NCBI GenBank assembly: GCA_945788485.1
Contig: CALZMB010000045.1
Location: 1-11,251, forward strand
Reading direction: 5' to 3'
DNA: 11,251 nucleotides
DNA from: an uncultured bacterium
GTDB taxonomy: Bacteria > Bacteroidota > Bacteroidia > Bacteroidales > Bacteroidaceae
Position numbers and translations under genes: made by a program. Of the stretch, positions 6,287-11,251 are shown piece by piece. Below the pieces are notes generated by a model, which saw only the letters and a program-made list of their open reading frames with translations, did not search any database and was not told the DNA's origin. Position 1 is the stretch's first letter. The number at the start of each line of letters is the position of its first letter.

Positions 6287-7353
6287 CAGAATCCTACGCT
6301 TATTACAGATTGCCTTACGCCGACACCTACACCGTCGTAGAGAGCGGCGAGGCTCCCCGCGAGTTGTCGTCATACAGGATGGTGGGTGAGGACAACGGCT
6401 TCATCATTGCCCCATACAGCATCACCGCCCTTACGCCGCTGCTGCTCATACCGGCACACAGCGTGACAGAACGCCCCTTGTCGCCTGACGGCAGGCGACA
6501 CCATGCGCTGGCATTCGATGCCGACAATGCTGAGATGTGCCTTGCGCCGTCAAGCTGCTATACCGACGCTTTCGCGCATTTCCATAACGCCGTGGCAGCG
6601 GGCGAATACAGAAAACTCGTTTTAGCGAGGCGCAAAGCAGTCAGACTGTATGACGACGCCGACCCGCGCCTGCTCTTCGAACGTGCCTGCCGCCTCTTCC
6701 CCCGCCTCATGGTGATGCTCTTCCACACCGCCGCCTCTGGCACATGGCTCATCGCATCACCTGAGATTCTGGTAGAAGAACATCACTCATGCTTCCACAC
6801 CGTAGCCCTTGCCGGCACCATGCCGTTTTGCGGAGGCATGCCGGAATGGAGCGAGAAGAACAAGCGCGAGCAGCATGTGGTGGAGGAGTATATATACAAC
6901 ACCATACATCCGTTGGCTGACGACATCGTCACCGACGGGCCATTCACCATGCGCGCTGGCAACCTCGTGCATCTGCGGACGGATTTCCGCTTCCATCTCT
7001 CCAACCGCAACGCCTGCGACACGACAGAGGAGACAGGCGTTAAGAATCTCGGAATGGTGGTTGAAGCGCTCCACCCCACCCCCGCCGTATGCGGGTTGCC
7101 AAAGGCGGAGGCCCTGCGTTTCATAGCAAGCCACGAGGGAATGAAGCGCGACTACTACAGCGGCTTCGCCGGTCCCGTAGGCATAAAAGGCGAGACACAC
7201 CTCTATGTCTCGCTCAGATGCGCACGCCTTGACGGTAATGCCATGACATTCTACGCCGGTGGGGGCATCATGCCCGAGAGCCGTTGCGAAGAAGAATGGA
7301 TGGAGACAGAAGCAAAGATAAAGACCATAGCCAATGTATTGCAATATCCATAG
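6283..7353 (+). CDS. menF: Isochorismate synthase
   Basis: A 356-residue chorismate-binding-family enzyme converting chorismate to isochorismate, the entry step of menaquinone synthesis. Motifs in order: YRKLVLAR (residues 109-116) with K111 at the general-base position; ASPE (158-161) with E161 exactly 50 residues later, matching the K190/E240 pair of E. coli MenF; LAGTMP (176-181); HPTPAVCGLPKAEAL (264-278); YYSGFAGPVG (291-300); and YAGGGIMPESRCEEEWMETEAK (324-345). It is shorter than E. coli MenF (431), mainly at the N-terminus. The ATG at 6283 overlaps the preceding stop by 4 bp, implying coupled translation; an upstream in-frame ATG at 6190 would intrude far into the thioesterase gene. 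An anabolic siderophore role is unlikely, given menD immediately downstream. Confidence 0.93.
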   Translation: MTESYAYYRLPYADTYTVVESGEAPRELSSYRMVGEDNGFIIAPYSITALTPLLLIPAHSVTERPLSPDGRRHHALAFDADNAEMCLAPSSCYTDAFAHFHNAVAAGEYRKLVLARRKAVRLYDDADPRLLFERACRLFPRLMVMLFHTAASGTWLIASPEILVEEHHSCFHTVALAGTMPFCGGMPEWSEKNKREQHVVEEYIYNTIHPLADDIVTDGPFTMRAGNLVHLRTDFRFHLSNRNACDTTEETGVKNLGMVVEALHPTPAVCGLPKAEALRFIASHEGMKRDYYSGFAGPVGIKGETHLYVSLRCARLDGNAMTFYAGGGIMPESRCEEEWMETEAKIKTIANVLQYP

Positions 7354-9019
7354 TGTAAACATTCTCACGGCGCTGCTCGCGGCTCACGGCATACAGCATG
7401 TCGTGGTGTGTCCCGGCAGCCGCAACGCGCCGCTTGTGCACAACTTCAGCCAGCACCCCGGCATCACCTGCCATCCTGCTACCGACGAACGCTCGGCGGC
7501 TTTCATCGCCTTGGGCTTGCGCACAACAGTCAAGATGCCCGTCGCCGTATGCGTCACAAGCGGCTCGGCTCTGCTCAATGTGCTGCCAGCGGTGGCTGAG
7601 GCGACATACCAGAAACAGGGCATCATCGTCATCTCGGCTGACAGGCCGCAGGCGTGGATAGACCAGCTCGACGGGCAGACAATGCCGCAGCACGACGCTC
7701 TCGGACGCTTCGCGCCCTTCGCTGTCTCTCTGCCCGATGTACACAACGACGAAGAGCGATGGCTCTGCAACAGGCTCTGCAACGAGGCGCTCATCATGGC
7801 TAAACGGCGCGGAGCTGGCTCCGTACACATCAACGTGCCTATCTCAGAGCCACTCTTTGACTTCTCCGTAGAACATCTGCCCGACGAACGTGTCGTCACC
7901 GACTGCCATTGGGACTTACACCGGCATAGGACGATGGTCAGCAACGCCGTCTCACGAGCAAAGAGGCCGATGCTCGTCATAGGCCAGATGCAGAAAGACG
8001 AGGTGCCAGCCGAAACGGTTGAAAGCCTGCAACAGCTCTGCGTGGTGCTGCACGAACCGCTCTCCGCCGACCTGCGCCAGCCCTCGCTCGTCGAAGAGAT
8101 GATGTGCGCAATGCCCGGCACTGACAATGCCACCACTCCCGACTGCCTCATCTTCATCGGCGGACACACCATCAGCAAACGCCTGCGGCAGTATATGCGC
8201 CGCCTGCCCGATACGACGCAACAGATTGTCGTCAACAACGACGGCAGGCTGACGGACATCTCGCAACACACCACCATGCTCGTCACGGCCCCCGCTGACG
8301 CCTTCCTCTCTTATCTCATCCCCGTTCTCTCAGCCTCTTCTGTGTCTGTCTCTTACTTCAATGCATGGCAAAATCTGAGACAGCGTATGGCAGAAAGGCA
8401 GGCACGCTTCTGTCCCGGCTTCTCGCAGATGCTGGCGGTGAAACAGTTCGAATCGCTTGTCGATGCTGACAAAGACCTCGTATTCTATGCCAACAGCATG
8501 GCGGTACGGTTAGCCGCTGTCTATGCCCGGCATTTCTGCCACTGCAACAGAGGCTTGAACGGCATTGAAGGCTCGTTGAGCGTAGCGGCAGGGGCAGCTT
8601 TGGCTTGCGACGCCGCCGAGAAGGACATGGAGGATGAGAAGGCGCTCGTATATTGCGTCATTGGCGACCTCAGCTTCTTCTACGACCAGAACGCTCTATG
8701 GCAGAACGCCCTGCCCCGCAACCTGCGCATCATTCTGCTCAACAACAGCGGTGGCGCGATATTCCGCAACTTGCCTCATCTCAAAGACAGTCCTGTCGCC
8801 ACATCACTCATTGCCGGCGCGCACGACACTTGCGCTGAGGGCGTTTGCCGGCAACACCGTCTGGACTATCTGTCTGCAACCAGCGAACAGTCTCTCGCCG
8901 ATGGCCTGCGGCAGCTGAGAAGTCATGACAGACAACGCCCCGCCCTCCTCGAAGTCTTCACCGATGCCGATACGGATTCTATAATATATAAAGAGTATCT
9001 CCATCAACTCGTCAACTAA
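7334..9019 (+). CDS. menD: SEPHCHC synthase (thiamine-diphosphate enzyme)
   Basis: A 561-residue enzyme, 2-succinyl-5-enolpyruvyl-6-hydroxy-3-cyclohexene-1-carboxylate synthase, which joins isochorismate and 2-oxoglutarate with loss of CO2. The N-terminal domain has VVVCPGSRNAPLVHNF (about residues 23-38) and ATDERSAAF (49-57), where E52 is the conserved cofactor-activating glutamate. The ThDP/metal-binding segment GDLSFFYDQNAL begins near residue 443 and continues into ILLNNSGGAIF, as in other MenD proteins. The length is normal. The ATG at 7334 overlaps the end of menF by 20 bp and gives the standard MenD opening (MYxxxxxVxxLxALLAAHGI). The last codons, coding QLVN and TAA, are made of the octamer repeat that continues downstream to 9104. 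Confidence 0.96.
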   Translation: MYCNIHSVNILTALLAAHGIQHVVVCPGSRNAPLVHNFSQHPGITCHPATDERSAAFIALGLRTTVKMPVAVCVTSGSALLNVLPAVAEATYQKQGIIVISADRPQAWIDQLDGQTMPQHDALGRFAPFAVSLPDVHNDEERWLCNRLCNEALIMAKRRGAGSVHINVPISEPLFDFSVEHLPDERVVTDCHWDLHRHRTMVSNAVSRAKRPMLVIGQMQKDEVPAETVESLQQLCVVLHEPLSADLRQPSLVEEMMCAMPGTDNATTPDCLIFIGGHTISKRLRQYMRRLPDTTQQIVVNNDGRLTDISQHTTMLVTAPADAFLSYLIPVLSASSVSVSYFNAWQNLRQRMAERQARFCPGFSQMLAVKQFESLVDADKDLVFYANSMAVRLAAVYARHFCHCNRGLNGIEGSLSVAAGAALACDAAEKDMEDEKALVYCVIGDLSFFYDQNALWQNALPRNLRIILLNNSGGAIFRNLPHLKDSPVATSLIAGAHDTCAEGVCRQHRLDYLSATSEQSLADGLRQLRSHDRQRPALLEVFTDADTDSIIYKEYLHQLVN

Positions 9020-9104
9020 ATACTATCAACTCATCAACTCGTCAACTCGTCAACTAAATACTATCAACTTGTCAACTTGTCAACTTGTCAACTTGTCAAC
9101 TATA
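9005..9104. repeat. Octamer repeat array between menD and menB
   Basis: Units of 8 bp (CAACTNRT) run from inside the last codons of menD to just before menB: CAACTCGT at 9005, 9035 and 9043; CAACTCAT at 9027; and four perfect CAACTTGT at 9065-9096. Two 14-bp modules beginning CAACTAAATA are at 9013-9026 and 9051-9064, so 9005-9026 and 9043-9064 are identical 22-bp blocks. The final CAACTATA at 9097 leads into the A-rich stretch before the menB ATG. The same family occurs at 3711-3870. Confidence 0.92.
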
Positions 9105-9111
9105 AAATAAC

Positions 9112-9966
9112 ATGAACTGGAAAACAATGCACCCTTTCAAGGAAATCATCCTTGAAGAATACGACGGCATAGCGAAAATCTCTATCAACCGTCCACGCTA
9201 CCGCAATGCCTTCACACCTCTCACCACAGCCGAGCTGTCACAGGCTTTCTCCATCGTGAGAGAGGCGCAACAGATAAGAGTCGTCATCCTCACTGGCGCG
9301 CCGTCGCCACGTCTCGAAGGACAGAGCGAAGACGAATGGCTGCGCACACAAGCGTTCTGCTCTGGCGGCGACATGAACGTGAAAGGCAGAGGCGGATACA
9401 TCGACAGCGAGGGTGTGCCGAGACTGTCGGTGCTCGACGTGCAGATGCAAATCAGACGGCTGCCTAAACCCGTCATAGCAATGGTCAACGGCTTCGCCAT
9501 CGGCGGAGGGCATGTGCTCCACCTTGTATGCGACCTCACCATCGCTGCCCACAACGCACGCTTCGGACAGACAGGACCGAAAGTCGGCTCGTTCGATGCC
9601 GGCTTCGGGTCAAGCTATCTCGCACGCATCGTCGGACAGAAGAAAGCGCGCGAGATATGGTTCATGTGCCGCCAATATACTGCCGAAGAGGCGGAGAGGA
9701 TGGGCATGGTGAACAAGGTCGTGCCTCACGCACAACTCGAACAGGAGTGTGTGGCATGGGCGAAACAGATGATGGAGCACTCGCCCTTGGCTCTGCGCAT
9801 GATAAAGATGGGCTTGAATGCCGAGTTGGATGGTGAAGCCGGAATACAACAGCTTGCGGGCGACTGCACCGCATTATACTACATGCTTGACGAGGCACAG
9901 GAAGGCGGTCGCGCCTTCCTTGAGAAACGCAAGCCCGACTGGGGGCAGTTCCCTATGATTCCTTGA
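9112..9966 (+). CDS. menB: 1,4-Dihydroxy-2-naphthoyl-CoA synthase
   Basis: A 284-residue crotonase-fold enzyme that cyclises o-succinylbenzoyl-CoA to 1,4-dihydroxy-2-naphthoyl-CoA. It shows FCSGGDMN (residues 82-89) and NGFAIGGGHVLH (126-137), which form the CoA-ester oxyanion hole, and QTGPKVGSFDAGFGSSYLAR (153-172). The glycine in the QTG motif is the mark of the bicarbonate-dependent type I MenB, as in E. coli. AREIWFMCRQYTAEEA and the C-terminal RKPDWGQFP are also characteristic and distinguish it from ordinary enoyl-CoA hydratases. The ATG at 9112 follows the A-rich ATAAAATAAC directly after the octamer array; no Shine-Dalgarno is seen. The 92-bp gap from menD is long compared with the overlaps earlier in the operon. 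Confidence 0.96.
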   Translation: MNWKTMHPFKEIILEEYDGIAKISINRPRYRNAFTPLTTAELSQAFSIVREAQQIRVVILTGAPSPRLEGQSEDEWLRTQAFCSGGDMNVKGRGGYIDSEGVPRLSVLDVQMQIRRLPKPVIAMVNGFAIGGGHVLHLVCDLTIAAHNARFGQTGPKVGSFDAGFGSSYLARIVGQKKAREIWFMCRQYTAEEAERMGMVNKVVPHAQLEQECVAWAKQMMEHSPLALRMIKMGLNAELDGEAGIQQLAGDCTALYYMLDEAQEGGRAFLEKRKPDWGQFPMIP

Positions 9967-10060
9967 CCTCACACCCCTTCCGCCCTGCTCTGCCGCCCTG
10001 CTCAGCCACTGTGCGATGCGATTCCGTCGCATGGGTTTCACCCTTTCACTACAACCCGCC
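9967..10060 (+). other. 94-bp menB-menC spacer with direct repeat and small hairpin
   Basis: The spacer holds an 11-bp direct repeat, CCGCCCTGCTC, at 9980-9990 and 9993-10003. A 6-bp hairpin follows, with ATGCGA (10016-10021), loop TTCCG and TCGCAT (10027-10032). There is no T-run after the stem, so it is not a terminator. Two in-frame ATGs (10016, 10031) precede the preferred menC start. Confidence 0.5.
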
Positions 10061-11104
10061 ATGCAAATCAACCTCACCCACAAGACCCTGCATTTCAAGA
10101 AGCCCGCAAAGACATCGCGCGGCGCATACACAACGCACGACATCATCCTCGTCAGCATCTCTGACGACGGCTACCAGAAGATTGGGCTTGGCGAGTGCGC
10201 TCCGCTGCCCGACCTCTCCGCCGACCGCGCTGCCTACACCCGTCTCTCTGATGTCTCAGCCCTCATCAACGACGCCCTCGCAAGCGACGACTACGCCGAA
10301 TTCCTCCGCCCCTGCCCTGCCCTCCTCTTTGCTTTAGAGTCCGCCATGTACGACTTCACCAAGAGCCCTATGCTCTACGACACCCCTTTCGCACGTTCCG
10401 AGGTGGGCATCCCGACAAACGGACTGGTATGGATGTCGTCCTACGACGATATGCTGCGGCAGGTGAAAGAGAAACTGATGGCGGGCTTCAGATGTATAAA
10501 GCTGAAGATTGGCGCTATCGACTGGGACGAGGAGATGCGGCTGCTCGAATTCATACGCTCACGCTTCTCACGCTCCACCGTAGAGCTGCGCGTAGATGCC
10601 AACGGCGCGTTCAAGCCAGACGAAGCGATGGCACGGCTGAAACAGTTAGCACGCTACGACCTGCACTCCATCGAACAGCCCATACCGCAACACGCTTGGG
10701 ACGACATGGCAAGGCTATGCCGCGAATCGCCGGTGCCCATCGCTCTCGACGAAGAACTCATCGGCATAAGCTCTATAAAAGAGAAGCAGCAGATGCTCGA
10801 CACCATCAAGCCACAGTTCATCGTCGTGAAACCCTCGTTGCATGGCGGCATGTCCGGCAGCATAGAATGGGTGAACGAAGCACAGAAACGCGGCATCGCG
10901 TCATGGATGACAAGCGCATTGGAGAGCAATGTCGGGCTGCGCAACATCGCGCTGCTTGCAGCAAAGGTGTATAACATCTCGCCCGCAAACGCCACGCGTA
11001 TCATGCCCCAAGGACTTGGCACAGGGCTGCTTTACACCGACAACATCGAGATGGATGTCGAGCTCAGAGGCTCGCAGCTCTGGAGATGCGAGGTTGACGA
11101 ATAG
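10061..11104 (+). CDS. menC: o-Succinylbenzoate synthase
   Basis: A 347-residue enolase-superfamily enzyme that dehydrates SHCHC to o-succinylbenzoate. The catalytic frame of the muconate-lactonizing subgroup is complete: KLK (K147, K149), metal ligands D179 (VDANGAF), E205 (SIEQPIP) and D230 (ALDEEL), and the second lysine K257 (VVKPSLHGG). The N-terminal capping domain carries GLGECAPLP (42-50). The length is normal for the Bacteroidota form. The ATG at 10061 starts with MQINLTHKTLHF, a standard first strand of the capping domain; upstream ATGs at 10016 and 10031 would add 15 or 10 residues of unlikely sequence. Some family members also racemise N-acyl amino acids, but the operon makes the menaquinone role clear. 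Confidence 0.94.
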   Translation: MQINLTHKTLHFKKPAKTSRGAYTTHDIILVSISDDGYQKIGLGECAPLPDLSADRAAYTRLSDVSALINDALASDDYAEFLRPCPALLFALESAMYDFTKSPMLYDTPFARSEVGIPTNGLVWMSSYDDMLRQVKEKLMAGFRCIKLKIGAIDWDEEMRLLEFIRSRFSRSTVELRVDANGAFKPDEAMARLKQLARYDLHSIEQPIPQHAWDDMARLCRESPVPIALDEELIGISSIKEKQQMLDTIKPQFIVVKPSLHGGMSGSIEWVNEAQKRGIASWMTSALESNVGLRNIALLAAKVYNISPANATRIMPQGLGTGLLYTDNIEMDVELRGSQLWRCEVDE

Positions 11105-11116
11105 CCACCCCCAGTA

Positions 11117-11148
11117 TTCTTCGGCCAGGTCGAAGAACAAAAAAAAAA
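11117..11148 (+). promoter_or_regulatory. Hairpin plus A10 tract ahead of menE
   Basis: TTCTTCG (11117-11123) pairs perfectly with CGAAGAA (11131-11137) around the loop GCCAGGT. One base later comes a run of ten A (11139-11148), ending 8 bp before the GTG start of menE. The run is A, not T, on the coding strand, so this is not an intrinsic terminator for the operon. It may affect menE translation, or be a site of transcriptional slippage. Confidence 0.4.
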
Positions 11149-11156
11149 CCGCCACC

Positions 11157-11251
11157 GTGACAATAGAACAATTCAAACAAGAGTGGTTCAACGATGCGCC
11201 ACACGTCATGCTGCACACAAGCGGCAGCACCGGGAAGCCGAAAAGCATCGT
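11157..11251 (+). CDS. menE: o-Succinylbenzoate-CoA ligase, N-terminal part (cut by window end)
   Basis: The first 31 codons of an AMP-forming acyl-CoA ligase run off the window. The reading frame gives TIEQFKQEWF and then HTSGSTGKPKS, which is the P-loop-like ATP-binding motif of the ANL superfamily. It comes unusually close to the N-terminus, as in short MenE proteins. Position after menC supports MenE, which makes o-succinylbenzoyl-CoA for MenB. The start is taken as GTG 11157, 52 bp after the menC stop. The only in-frame ATG (11208) falls inside the region just before the motif and is too late; an in-frame TTG at 11094, overlapping menC, is possible but would encode a lysine-rich stretch from the A10 tract. 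Confidence 0.85.
   Translation, partial: MTIEQFKQEWFNDAPHVMLHTSGSTGKPKSI

Noticed and set aside
7384..8286. 300-codon open frame on the minus strand
   Set aside because: It lies wholly opposite menD, has no recognisable motif, and is rich in Ser, Cys and Arg as expected for a shadow of GC-rich coding DNA.
9005..9104. CRISPR array
   Set aside because: The 8-bp units are contiguous without unique spacers, and no cas gene is present. The pair of 30-bp repeats at 1-120 has one 60-bp spacer and is likewise not CRISPR.
10016..10060. Earlier menC starts at 10016 or 10031
   Set aside because: The added residues (MRFRRMGFTLSLQPA) do not resemble the N-terminus of the enolase capping domain, whereas MQINLTHKTLHF does.
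11117..11148. Rho-independent terminator after menC
   Set aside because: The hairpin is followed by A rather than T on the coding strand, and menE begins immediately downstream. On the opposite strand the T-run would precede the stem.

Overview
The window looks like chromosomal DNA from a member of the Bacteroidota, most likely a Prevotella/Bacteroides-type anaerobe. The evidence is the menaquinone gene order, the absence of Shine-Dalgarno sequences before the starts, short A-rich leaders, and two matches to the Bacteroidota -7 promoter element TAnnTTTG. The genus is inference. Genes are GC-rich, while the one large intergenic region (5390-5860) is visibly AT-rich.

Layout. Positions 1-170 hold two identical 30-bp hairpin repeats 90 bp apart, possibly inside the end of an unrecognised upstream gene. 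Next come two overlapping plus-strand genes: an NhaC-family Na+/H+ antiporter (192-1679) and gluQ, glutamyl-queuosine tRNA(Asp) synthetase (1669-2634). Two minus-strand genes face them: an exported or membrane-anchored phytase-like esterase-domain protein (2641-3681) and a DASS/SLC13 sodium:dicarboxylate-type transporter (3884-5389). An inverted array of 8-bp repeats lies between these two minus-strand genes. A 471-bp divergent intergenic region (5390-5860) carries a promoter candidate for each direction and a twin 22-bp repeat with a palindromic core.

From 5861 to the window end runs a menaquinone operon: hotdog thioesterase (menI-like), menF, menD, menB, menC and the first 95 bp of menE. 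The first three genes overlap. menB follows a second array of the same 8-bp repeats, which supplies the stop codon of menD. The order is that of the E. coli men cluster except that menH, which in E. coli lies between menD and menB, is absent; the repeat array occupies that gap.

Function. MenF makes isochorismate from chorismate, MenD adds the succinyl-semialdehyde unit, MenC forms o-succinylbenzoate, MenE activates it to the CoA ester, MenB closes the naphthoquinone ring and the thioesterase releases DHNA. menA and the methyltransferase gene are not in the window. The divergent DASS carrier could move succinate, fumarate or a related acid, which would fit menaquinone-dependent fumarate respiration, but that link is inference. 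I see no defence, mobile or otherwise clearly novel gene system. The most unusual features are non-coding: the shared octamer arrays, the twin operator-like repeat and the duplicated hairpin at the left edge.
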